Source: Psychroserpens jangbogonensis (GTDB lineage Bacteria > Bacteroidota > Bacteroidia > Flavobacteriales > Flavobacteriaceae). Taken from it: a stretch of 64,000 nucleotides of DNA. The translations under genes were made by a program, and so were the position numbers. This document shows positions 46,511 to 54,908 of this stretch, piece after piece. The stretch lies in the NCBI RefSeq assembly GCF_000797465.1, contig NZ_JSWG01000004.1, forward strand, positions 62,001 through 126,000, given 5' to 3'. How positions within the stretch are numbered: the stretch's first letter is position 1; every line of letters begins with the position of its first letter. Under the pieces are notes generated by a model, which did no database searches, was not told the DNA's origin, and worked only from the letters and a program-made list of their open reading frames with translations.

Positions 46511-47707
46511 ATGAAAAGAAATTTAATATTAGGATTCGCAATTATCGCAATGCTTGTTACCGCATGTACTTCAGATGATACTGCAGATATTATCATTAAT
46601 GATAATACTGTTACAAATAATAACAATGGAGGTAACAATGGATCACAATCAATTTTCTTATCTGGTACTTACACTACAGATTTAGATTTAGATGCAAACA
46701 ACAGCTATGTTGTAAATGGACCATTAATTATGGCTTCGGGTACAACATTAACTATTCCTGCAGGCATGACTATTGAAGCCTTAGCTGATGGAGCAAATGT
46801 ATATATTGCAATTTCTCAAGGCGCTAGAATAGTTGCTAATGGAACAGCAGGTAATCCAATTATCTTGACTTCTGATGCGGCTTCTCCTGCTGCCGGAGAT
46901 TGGGGAGGATTAATATTGTTGGGAAGAGCTCCTATAAATTCAGTGTCTGGAACAGCTACATCTACATCTGAAATTGCTAGTTTACCTTATGGAGGTTCTG
47001 ATGCTTCTGATGATTCAGGTGTTTTAAGGTATGTTAGAGTAGATTATTCTGGTGGTGCTGCAGATGGACAATCTGAAAACAATGGATTCTCATTTTATGG
47101 TGTTGGAAACGGAACTTTAGTTGAATATATTCAAGCTTACGAAGGGAAAGATGATGGTATTGAATTCTTTGGTGGAACTGTAAATGCTAGTTTTGTTTCA
47201 GTTGTTAATGCTCAAGATGATTCTATTGACTGGACTGAAGGATTTAGTGGAACAATCACTAATGCATATGTAAAGCATGGTTCAGAACACGATAAAGGTG
47301 TTGAAGCTGATGGATATAACACGGATATTGGAAACAATTCAAATCCAATATTTTTCTCAAAACCAACTGTAACTAATCTTGCTATCTATGGAAATGGATC
47401 AGGAACTGGCAATGAAGCTGTGCGTTTAAGAGCAGGAACTCAAGGTGTTTTTACAAATGTTTATATCGAAGGATTTGAGGAAGCATTTGATTTAGATGGA
47501 GACGCTGGTGCAATGAGTTCAAATCCTACAGGAACAGGAGTTCTTAATGGAGATTTAACTGTTACAGATGTCACTTTTGTTGATGTCACTTTAAATTTAA
47601 AAAATGATACAGGTGTGACGTTTACTGAAGCAGATTTTATATCTGGCTTAGGTAATGGTATTCCTACAGATTATGTAACTTGGGGAGCTGGTTGGACAAT
47701 CCAGTAA
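46511..47707 (+). CDS. Beta-helix-like surface lipoprotein, partner of the TonB receptor
   Basis: A 398-residue lipoprotein with lipobox LVTAC (Cys19), then an Asn/Asp/Gly-rich low-complexity linker (about 30-47) and a region of short repeated strands (SGTTLTIPAGMTIEA, GARIVANGTAGNPI, GDWGGLILLG) typical of a right-handed parallel beta-helix. No catalytic motif seen. Position just after the receptor and before a perfect terminator suggests that both are one operon, with this protein binding substrate at the surface in the way SusD-type lipoproteins do; it is not a SusD homologue. Confidence 0.8.
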   Translation: MKRNLILGFAIIAMLVTACTSDDTADIIINDNTVTNNNNGGNNGSQSIFLSGTYTTDLDLDANNSYVVNGPLIMASGTTLTIPAGMTIEALADGANVYIAISQGARIVANGTAGNPIILTSDAASPAAGDWGGLILLGRAPINSVSGTATSTSEIASLPYGGSDASDDSGVLRYVRVDYSGGAADGQSENNGFSFYGVGNGTLVEYIQAYEGKDDGIEFFGGTVNASFVSVVNAQDDSIDWTEGFSGTITNAYVKHGSEHDKGVEADGYNTDIGNNSNPIFFSKPTVTNLAIYGNGSGTGNEAVRLRAGTQGVFTNVYIEGFEEAFDLDGDAGAMSSNPTGTGVLNGDLTVTDVTFVDVTLNLKNDTGVTFTEADFISGLGNGIPTDYVTWGAGWTIQ

Positions 47708-47725
47708 ATAATGATTCTCGAGTAT

Positions 47726-47757
47726 AAAAAAAGCATCCAATTTGGATGCTTTTTTTG
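47726..47757. terminator. Bidirectional terminator
   Basis: Perfect stem AAAAAAGCATCCAA/TTGGATGCTTTTTT between the lipoprotein gene (plus) and the MORN gene (minus). Confidence 0.9.
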
Positions 47758-47771
47758 TAAAAAATTAATTC

Positions 47772-48131
47772 CTAATTACCAATTGCAACAGGTGTTTTGT
47801 TGTTCCAATCAGTAACGCTAGTTATAGCGTTGTTTATATAATCTACTTCTTTTAAAGTGGTATTATTCCAATAAAACCACTTGCCGACTTTTTTCCCATT
47901 ATCATAATTCGCCGAAACACTCTTTTTACCATCAGTATCATAACTTAACCATTCACCTTGTAATTTACCATCTAAAGTATATGAGCCTGTTTGGCTTATA
48001 ACTCCATTGTCGTGATAATAAGTTACTTCAATTAAATTGGTGTCATTGTTGAGTTTTAATTTTCTCTCTTGTTGAGCAAGAGAAACCACACTGATTAATA
48101 AACCGAATAAAAGCAAAATTTTTTTGTTCAT
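47772..48131 (-). CDS. Exported MORN-repeat protein
   Basis: A 119-residue protein with a signal peptide (1-19, ending SLAQ) and three to four MORN-type units (YYHDNGVISQTGSY, GKLQGEWLSYDTDGK, GKKVGKWFYWNN). Such repeats occur in YwqK-like antitoxin-family and other surface proteins of Bacteroidota. Function unknown. Stands alone on the minus strand. Confidence 0.8.
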   Translation of the reverse strand: MNKKILLLFGLLISVVSLAQQERKLKLNNDTNLIEVTYYHDNGVISQTGSYTLDGKLQGEWLSYDTDGKKSVSANYDNGKKVGKWFYWNNTTLKEVDYINNAITSVTDWNNKTPVAIGN

Positions 48132-48321
48132 AATTATGGGTTTAAAATTTACTTAATACTTCAATATAAAGATTACTTAACATTCAGGCAACAATTAATT
48201 AACATTAATTTTACATTAAAACCATAAGTTGTTGTATGGTAGTATTTTATATATTTTTATTTATCAGAAAAGCTTAATAATTAGTTAATACTTAGATTAC
48301 AATGTAATTAAACTGCTGGTT

Positions 48322-48346
48322 TACATTTGTTCTGTCTCATGAGACA
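48322..48346 (+). promoter_or_regulatory. Minus-7 box and start-site palindrome of an orphan small-RNA unit
   Basis: TACATTTG (48322-48329) is an exact TAnnTTTG match. Directly after it lies the perfect 14-base palindrome TGTCTCATGAGACA (48333-48346), centred near the expected transcription start, a position fitting a repressor site. Confidence 0.5.
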
Positions 48347-48429
48347 AATTAGTTTCGTATAATCTATTAGTTTTTGTCGACTAATTATCATGTATTCTAA
48401 TGACTGCCTTTGGCCAAGGCAGTTTTTTT
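48336..48429 (+). ncRNA. Candidate orphan small RNA
   Basis: About 94 nt from the predicted start to the T-run of an intrinsic terminator (stem ACTGCCTT/AAGGCAGT, 48403-48423, then seven T). It holds only a seven-codon frame (MRQISFV, ATG at 48339), so it is either a small RNA or a very short peptide leader. It stops 79 bases before the phosphate-porin gene. Confidence 0.5.
48403..48429 (+). terminator. Terminator of the orphan small RNA
   Basis: Stem ACTGCCTT/AAGGCAGT, loop TGGCC, then seven T. No coding gene ends here. Confidence 0.82.
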
Positions 48430-48508
48430 ATGCGAAAATTTAACAATAAGGAAACATTCGTAATTTAAATAAGTAGGTTATTTGCATTGACAAAAACTAA
48501 TACTTATA

Positions 48509-49717
48509 ATGAAATTACGACTAAGCATACTGGCTCTTATTGCCATTATAACTTTCAATTCAGCTCAAGCCCAAGAAATAAGCGATACTTCATTTGGTAA
48601 AGGAATGATAAACTTCGTAGCTAAAGACAGTTCTTTCAGTGTAAAATTCGCACCTCGTTTTCAAGTACGATCAGTTTCTTTTTGGAAGCATGACGGAAAT
48701 CAATATGGTAGTCCTGAGCACAATTTTATTTTACGTCGTGCACGATTAAAATTCAGTGGTTTTGCTTACAGCCCAAAGCTTAAGTACAAAATAGAGCTTG
48801 GGTTATCTAGTAGAGACATCTCAGGAGCAAATGATTATAACAGAAATACACCACGTTATATTTTGGATGCAGTCATCATGTGGGATTTTGCAGAAAACTG
48901 GGAGCTTTGGGCAGGGCAGACTAAATTACCAGGTAATGTTGAGCGAGTGGTGTCTTCCGCAAATCTTCAATTAATTGATCGTTCTCAATTAAATAGTCGA
49001 TTTAATATTGATCGTGATTTAGGAATTCAAATACGTCACAAGACGAACTTAGGTGATAATTTTTTAATGCGAGAAAAAGTATCGATTTCTCAAGGTGAAG
49101 GGCGAAATGTTTCAGAAGGAAATGAAGGTGGACTTCAGTATACAGCTCGTTTAGAATTCTTGCCTTTAGGAACATTTAAATCTAAAGGAGATTACTCCCA
49201 ATCTGATTTAAAACGTGAAGAAAAACCGAAATTGATGTTAGGTTTTACATATAACTATAACGAAGATGCAGTTAGAGAAAGAGGTGTTTCAGGTGATTAT
49301 ATGATAAGAACAGATGGTTCCCTTTACGAAACAGACCAAACTACAATTTTTGCGGATGCCATGTTTAAATACAATGGATTTTCATTTATGGGAGAGTATG
49401 CTCAGCGTACTGCAAATGATGAAATTGCAACAGAAATAGATGGAACTACACCTACAGGAGATGTTGTTTTAACCGGTAATGCAATTAATTTACAGGCTGG
49501 TTATTTATTTAAAAGTAACTATGAAATAGCTGCTCGTTTTACCACAGTAGAATATGAGAACGTAACAGGAGAATTACCAACGGAACAGTACACACTTGGT
49601 GTCAATAAATTTATTGTTGGTCATAAATTAAAAGTGCAGTCAGATATAAGTTATACTACTCTTGATGGTAATGAGAATAATATTACTTTTAGACTTGGTT
49701 TCGATATTCACTTTTAA
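48509..49717 (+). CDS. OprO/OprP-family (phosphate-selective) porin
   Basis: A 402-residue outer-membrane barrel with signal peptide (1-21, ending AQAQ) and the OprP-family N-terminal strands (FAPRFQVRS, then LRRARLKFSGFAYSPKLKYK split around 64-82), the WAGQTKLPG motif and a C-terminal strand ending in HF. Family members conduct phosphate or polyphosphate anions. It is 79 bases upstream of a PiT phosphate permease, which supports phosphate uptake as its role. Confidence 0.88.
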   Translation: MKLRLSILALIAIITFNSAQAQEISDTSFGKGMINFVAKDSSFSVKFAPRFQVRSVSFWKHDGNQYGSPEHNFILRRARLKFSGFAYSPKLKYKIELGLSSRDISGANDYNRNTPRYILDAVIMWDFAENWELWAGQTKLPGNVERVVSSANLQLIDRSQLNSRFNIDRDLGIQIRHKTNLGDNFLMREKVSISQGEGRNVSEGNEGGLQYTARLEFLPLGTFKSKGDYSQSDLKREEKPKLMLGFTYNYNEDAVRERGVSGDYMIRTDGSLYETDQTTIFADAMFKYNGFSFMGEYAQRTANDEIATEIDGTTPTGDVVLTGNAINLQAGYLFKSNYEIAARFTTVEYENVTGELPTEQYTLGVNKFIVGHKLKVQSDISYTTLDGNENNITFRLGFDIHF

Positions 49718-49796
49718 ACAATAAAGAAATAACAATTAGGTAACGTAACAATTAAATAGACTAATGATATTTGCTAACTTATTTTAATTAAAAACT

Positions 49797-52157
49797 ATGG
49801 ATAATATTTATTTATATATGATTATTGCTCTTGCCCTTTTAGCAGTTGCTGATTTGGTAGTAGGTGTTAGTAATGATGCAGTAAACTTTCTGAACTCTGC
49901 AATTGGATCTAAAGCAATTTCATTTAGAACAATTATGATTGTTGCCAGTGTTGGTGTTGCCGTTGGAGCTGTGTTTTCTAGTGGAATGATGGAAGTTGCT
50001 CGTAAAGGTATTTTTAATCCAAGTGAATTCATGTTTAATGAAATCATGATCATCTTTATGGCAGTAATGATTACTGATATTTTATTGCTGGATTTTTTCA
50101 ATACCATTGGTATGCCAACGTCAACAACAGTCTCAATTGTTTTCGAATTATTAGGAGCTGCTGTTGCTATGGCTTTAATAAAAATTGGTCATGATGGAGG
50201 AGATTTTAGTGATGTTATTAATTATATAAATACATCTAAAGCCTCACAAATTATATTCGGGATACTGCTTTCGGTCGTCGTCGCCTTTTCAATAGGCGCG
50301 CTTGTTCAGTGGGTTTCAAGATTGCTTTTGTCTTATAATTTTGAAAAGAAAGCAGCTTGGGTTGGTGCTTTATTTGGAGGAGTAGCGCTAACAGCGATCA
50401 CTTACTTTATATTTATGAAAGGTTTAAAAGGGACATCATATGCCAAACAATCCTTTGATATTTTAAATGGTGGGACAATGAAGGACTTTCTAGAAGCTCA
50501 GGTTTTACCAATAGTACTAGTGAGTTCAGTGTTTTGGTCATTATTATCATATGCAATCATAGCCTTTTTAAAGACTAATATTTATAAGCTTATTATAATA
50601 ATTGGAACCTTTGCCTTAGCATTGGCCTTTGCTGGTAATGATTTAGTGAATTTTATTGGTGTTCCTGTTGCCGCTTTTAATGCATTTACAGAATGGACAG
50701 CTTCTGGAGTGTCTGCTACTAGTTTTCCAATGGATGTATTAGCTGAAAAAGTTCCAACTAACAATTGGTTATTATTTGGTGCAGGAATGATCATGGTCCT
50801 TACCTTATGGTTTTCTACTAAAGCAAAAGGTGTTGTAAAGACTTCCTTAGATTTATCAAGTCAAAGTGAAACTAAAGAGCGTTTTCAGCCTAATTTCTTA
50901 TCTCGTGGATTTGTAAGATCAGCGATGGGAATGTCTCAAATGTCATCTTATATTTTACCAGAATCATGGCAAGCAAAAATTGAAAAACAATTTGAAGCGC
51001 CAGTCATTAAATTATCAAGAGATAAAGTACACGAATTACCTTCTTTCGATTTAGTAAGAGCTGCAGTGAATTTAATGGTTGCCGCTGTTCTAATCTCAAT
51101 TGCAACATCATATAAATTACCACTTTCAACCACTTATGTTACATTTATGGTAGCTATGGGTACATCGCTTGCTGATAGAGCTTGGGGAGCAGAAAGTGCT
51201 GTATATAGAGTTGCTGGAGTTCTAAATGTTATTGGTGGTTGGTTCTTTACTGCTTTTAGCGCATTTGCAGCTGCTGCATTAGTGGCATACTTATTAAATT
51301 TAAACTTGCCTATAATGTTCCCATTGTTATTGGTGGTAGCATTTGCATTACTAATAAGAAATTATATTTCTCATAATAAAAAATCTAAAGAAGTTAAAGC
51401 TGAAGATAGTTTGGTTAGAGCAGAAAGTAGCTCTGTTCAAGGTGTTATTCATGAGAGTGCAAATAATATTGCTAATGTAGTGAAACGTACTAATCGAATT
51501 TACTCAAACTCAATTGTTGGTCTTGCAAGACAAGATTTAGCGTTACTTAAAAAGAGTAAGAAACAAGTTTTAAAACTTGCCGATGAAGTAGATGATTTAC
51601 GTGATAATGTGTTTTATTTTATTAAAAATTTAGACGAATCTAGTGTAGGCGCAAGTGATTTCTATATTAATATTTTAGGATACCTTCAGGATATGACACA
51701 GTCATTAGAATATATTTCTAAAATAAGTTACAAGCATGTAAATAACAATCATAAGAAACTAAAATTCAGTCAAATAAAGGAATTGAAAGAAATTGATGAT
51801 AAGCTAGAAAATTTATTTGAAGACACTAGAGTTGCTTTTAATTCTGAATCTTTCGAACAGATTGGTGCTATTTTAGATGAACGAACTGAAGTCTACAAAC
51901 TCGTAAAAGAGAAAATAAAGAAACAAGTTGCTCGTACAAGAACAGAAGAATCTAGTCCTAAAAACACCACTTTATATTTTAGTGTGTTGTTAGAAACTAA
52001 AGATTTAATTAAAGCAGCAATGAATTTATTAGAAGAGTATCATAATTCTTTTGACAGTTCTGTTGAACCTGCAACCATTACAGTTGTAGACGAAATCATT
52101 GAAAGCTCAGAGCCCTCAAAGCCTGAAGAACCTTCTGAACCTTCGGAACAAGAATAA
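49797..52157 (+). CDS. PiT-family inorganic phosphate transporter with PhoU-like C-terminal tail
   Basis: A 786-residue inner-membrane protein. The transporter part (about 1-530) has the duplicated PiT signature GVSNDAVNFLNSAIGSKA (about 23-40) and AGNDLVNFIGVPVAAF (about 280-295), and about 12 hydrophobic helices. The C-terminal part (about 535-770) is cytoplasmic, highly charged and helical, like a PhoU/DUF47-type regulatory domain, ending in a Glu/Pro/Ser-rich tail. It is downstream of the phosphate porin; both are probably cotranscribed. The fused tail suggests built-in phosphate sensing or gating, which is inference. Confidence 0.92.
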   Translation: MDNIYLYMIIALALLAVADLVVGVSNDAVNFLNSAIGSKAISFRTIMIVASVGVAVGAVFSSGMMEVARKGIFNPSEFMFNEIMIIFMAVMITDILLLDFFNTIGMPTSTTVSIVFELLGAAVAMALIKIGHDGGDFSDVINYINTSKASQIIFGILLSVVVAFSIGALVQWVSRLLLSYNFEKKAAWVGALFGGVALTAITYFIFMKGLKGTSYAKQSFDILNGGTMKDFLEAQVLPIVLVSSVFWSLLSYAIIAFLKTNIYKLIIIIGTFALALAFAGNDLVNFIGVPVAAFNAFTEWTASGVSATSFPMDVLAEKVPTNNWLLFGAGMIMVLTLWFSTKAKGVVKTSLDLSSQSETKERFQPNFLSRGFVRSAMGMSQMSSYILPESWQAKIEKQFEAPVIKLSRDKVHELPSFDLVRAAVNLMVAAVLISIATSYKLPLSTTYVTFMVAMGTSLADRAWGAESAVYRVAGVLNVIGGWFFTAFSAFAAAALVAYLLNLNLPIMFPLLLVVAFALLIRNYISHNKKSKEVKAEDSLVRAESSSVQGVIHESANNIANVVKRTNRIYSNSIVGLARQDLALLKKSKKQVLKLADEVDDLRDNVFYFIKNLDESSVGASDFYINILGYLQDMTQSLEYISKISYKHVNNNHKKLKFSQIKELKEIDDKLENLFEDTRVAFNSESFEQIGAILDERTEVYKLVKEKIKKQVARTRTEESSPKNTTLYFSVLLETKDLIKAAMNLLEEYHNSFDSSVEPATITVVDEIIESSEPSKPEEPSEPSEQE

Positions 52158-52180
52158 TACATATTTTATAAATTAATTTA

Positions 52181-52211
52181 AGCCATCATTATTTAAATGA
52201 TGGCTTTTTTT
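52181..52211 (+). terminator. Terminator after the PiT gene
   Basis: Stem AGCCATCATT/AATGATGGCT with a five-base loop and seven T. Confidence 0.88.
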
Positions 52212-52307
52212 ATTAAGATTATTGGGTTAATTTTTTGTGTTTCAAATCAAGTATTCTTCATTTAAAACCAAATAGTTTAAATTAGTGATTCTAAAAAAAT
52301 AACAGGC

Positions 52308-53030
52308 ATGAAATTACTCACACTCTTGGTCGTTTTGGTTTTCAATTTTCAATTGATAACTGCCCAAAGCATTAGCAGCTCATTACTTTTAAAAAAATCA
52401 ATAGCTTATCATGATCCAAATAATCAATGGAGCACGTTTGCAGGTGAGTTTGATATCGTGATGGAAATGCCTGACAATCCCAAAAGAATAAGTCATATAA
52501 CTATCAAACTTCCTGAAGAATATTTTAAAGTTAAAGCGTCTCGCGATACTCTGGTTACTGAATATACTGTTGATAAAGGAAAGTGTACGATTTCATTAAA
52601 CGGAAAAACAGATTTAAGTAAAGCTGAATTGTTTTCAAATAATTTAAGTTGTGAACGCGCCAATATGTATAAAGATTATTACACTTATTTGTATGGCTTG
52701 CCTATGAAACTTAAAGATAAAGGCACAAATATTTCTGAAACAGTAAAGCGTAAAATATTTAAAGGAAAAGAATACTTGGTGTTAAAAGCGACCTATGATG
52801 AAGCTGTAGGTAGTGATGTTTGGTATTTTTATTTTGACCCTGAAACCTTTGCCATGGAAATCTATCAGTTTTTTAAAACTGATGAGAATGGGAAACTAAA
52901 GCCAGAAAGTGGAGAGTATATTATGTTGTCTGATACTGAAACCATCAATCAAATAAAAATACCAAAAGAAAGAGCGTGGTATTATAACAAAGATGATGCT
53001 TATTTGGCGACAGATACTTTAGAAAAGTAA
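52308..53030 (+). CDS. Exported protein, DUF6503-like (hypothetical)
   Basis: A 240-residue protein with a signal peptide (1-19, ending LITAQ) and a mature part rich in beta strands (HITIKLPEEYFKVKAS, YFYFDPETFAMEIYQFF). The layout resembles the LolA/outer-membrane-lipoprotein-sorting-like families often found in Bacteroidota, but no decisive motif is present. It lies between two phosphate transport genes; a link to phosphate is not shown. Confidence 0.65.
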   Translation: MKLLTLLVVLVFNFQLITAQSISSSLLLKKSIAYHDPNNQWSTFAGEFDIVMEMPDNPKRISHITIKLPEEYFKVKASRDTLVTEYTVDKGKCTISLNGKTDLSKAELFSNNLSCERANMYKDYYTYLYGLPMKLKDKGTNISETVKRKIFKGKEYLVLKATYDEAVGSDVWYFYFDPETFAMEIYQFFKTDENGKLKPESGEYIMLSDTETINQIKIPKERAWYYNKDDAYLATDTLEK

Positions 53031-53039
53031 TATAAATAG

Positions 53040-54785
53040 CTAATTTCCATTATCGAGTAAGGTGTCTTTTTTACCGTATAATAGATCTGCAGTATCAATT
53101 AAGTTTTTTATAATATCATTGACATTATCGGTATCATTAACTAGGGAAGACGCCATGTCAACTGTAATTAAATCTTCTCTAATGAGTTTGTCTAAATTAG
53201 AATTACTAACATCTTTATGGTCACGAGCTTGTTGCTTTAAACGTTTTAGAGTGTTGTGATAGGATTCATTGTCTTTTTCGGTTCTAAACAGATGTATAAC
53301 ACGTAATACCTTGACCACTCGTTTACGTAGTTTATCATATTCTTTTTGAATGTATTTATTTTCAGAATTTAAATAAAGTGTAATATTTCTACTTAATTCA
53401 TTCACGTCTTTAATAATCTCAACCATGTTTCGATTGGCAATTTTAATCTCACTAATCTGATGGTTTTGATTCTCGGTTAAATCTAGTTCGCTTTGCGCTT
53501 TAGTAGCATAGTTTATAATTTGTCCGTAAATATATTTTACTCTTGTGATATATTGTTTTCGTATGTCTAATTCGAATAGAATATTAGATTTCTTTATTAC
53601 TTTTTTGAGTTTTAAATCTGATTTGATATCAGACCTATGGGTATTAAGTGCATGCGAAACGATTTCGAAAACTGTTGTTTTAAATAAAAATTTCGATTCT
53701 TTTTGTAACGCTGAAATGGCCGTTTCCGGATATTTTAAAATTGCTTTTTTCAAGAATTTTGGATCATCAATTTTTGTTTCTGAATCTAGTTTTTCAGGTA
53801 TTATTTTTTCTACTAGCCTTGCTATTGGATTCACAAACCAGATTAATAAAAAAGTGTTTATAATGTTAAACGCTGTATGAAATAAAGAAATAGCGACTGG
53901 TATCGCGGCTGCTGTAATATAGGGAGATCCTGAACCTAAAGTTTCAGCCATCCAACTAACAAATCTTAAAAAAGGGTAAAACAAAATGAGTACCCAAAGA
54001 ACACCTATTATGTTAAATACTAAATGTGCTCTGGCTGTTCGCTTGGCTTTATAACTAGCAACAAGAGCTGCTAGATTGGCTGTTATAGTTGTTCCAATAT
54101 TTTCTCCTAATACCATCGCAGCTGCCAATTCAAAAGGGATCCAACCTTCAGCGGTCATGATTAAGGTTAAAGCCATAGTTGCACTTGATGATTGAATAAC
54201 TACAGTTAAAAATGTGCCTATGAGTAAAAAAAGTAATACCGAAATAAAACCAAGATCAGTATACTGACTTAAAAAAGCTAGAATTTCGGGATTGTTTTTA
54301 ATGTCAGGCATAGCTTCTTTTAGAAACTGAAGCCCAATAAATAACAAGGCAAAACCAATAATAAAACTCCCCCAATTATCAAGGTTTTTACGCTTTGAAA
54401 ACGTGAATAAAAACCCGAATCCAACCAATGGTAACGCGATGGTACTCATACTCACTTTAAAGCCTAAAATTGTAATTAACCAAGCTGTTATTGTGGTTCC
54501 AATATTTGCTCCCATAATAACACTTATAGATTCTGTAAGTGTTAGTAATCCAGCATTTGAAAAGCTAACCACCATTAACGTTGTAGCAGAGGAAGATTGA
54601 ATGACTGATGTTATAAAGAAGCCCGTAATTATGCCAAATACTCTATTAGAAGTCATTGTGGCGAGAAACGACCGAAGCTTATTTCCTGCAAGTTTTAATA
54701 AAGCATCACTCATGACTTTCATTCCAAAAAGGAATAAGCCTAGAGCTCCAATAAGTTGCAAAATATCGTAAAATCCGTAATTCAT
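53040..54785 (-). CDS. Na/Pi cotransporter family protein with PhoU-like domain
   Basis: A 581-residue membrane protein of the NptA/YjbB type. The duplicated Na/Pi core (about 1-330) contains two QSSSAT motifs (TSVIQSSSATTL near 62-73, TVVIQSSSATMAL near 192-204) and GANIGTT/GENIGTT repeats. The C-terminal 220 residues are a helical PhoU-like domain. Members import or export phosphate with sodium; YjbB of E. coli exports. It is convergent with the DUF6503-like gene and lies next to a PiT transporter, giving two phosphate carriers with PhoU-like tails in one region. Confidence 0.92.
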   Translation of the reverse strand: MNYGFYDILQLIGALGLFLFGMKVMSDALLKLAGNKLRSFLATMTSNRVFGIITGFFITSVIQSSSATTLMVVSFSNAGLLTLTESISVIMGANIGTTITAWLITILGFKVSMSTIALPLVGFGFLFTFSKRKNLDNWGSFIIGFALLFIGLQFLKEAMPDIKNNPEILAFLSQYTDLGFISVLLFLLIGTFLTVVIQSSSATMALTLIMTAEGWIPFELAAAMVLGENIGTTITANLAALVASYKAKRTARAHLVFNIIGVLWVLILFYPFLRFVSWMAETLGSGSPYITAAAIPVAISLFHTAFNIINTFLLIWFVNPIARLVEKIIPEKLDSETKIDDPKFLKKAILKYPETAISALQKESKFLFKTTVFEIVSHALNTHRSDIKSDLKLKKVIKKSNILFELDIRKQYITRVKYIYGQIINYATKAQSELDLTENQNHQISEIKIANRNMVEIIKDVNELSRNITLYLNSENKYIQKEYDKLRKRVVKVLRVIHLFRTEKDNESYHNTLKRLKQQARDHKDVSNSNLDKLIREDLITVDMASSLVNDTDNVNDIIKNLIDTADLLYGKKDTLLDNGN

Positions 54786-54858
54786 GTAATGCTTAAAAGG
54801 AGATTAAGATAGTGTAATTTTAATGCATATTCAAATTGTTTTCACAATCTATTAAACC

Positions 54859-54888
54859 AAAAAAAGCACCTCAAACGAGGTGCTTTTT
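54859..54888 (-). terminator. Terminator after nrdA
   Basis: Stem AAAAAGCACCTC/GAGGTGCTTTTT with loop AAAC, 21 bases after the nrdA stop on the minus strand. Confidence 0.88.
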
Positions 54889-54908
54889 ATTGTTATTTAA
54901 GTTAAAAT

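Larger units (their letters stand above)
48132..48508. other. 377-base gap holding an independent small transcription unit
   Basis: Between divergent genes. The first 180 bases are AT-rich with nothing recognisable. From 48322 there are a minus-7 box, a 14-base palindrome and a strong terminator (listed separately). The last 80 bases carry the leader of the porin gene, with TTATTTGCATTG about 25 bases before its ATG. Confidence 0.6.
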
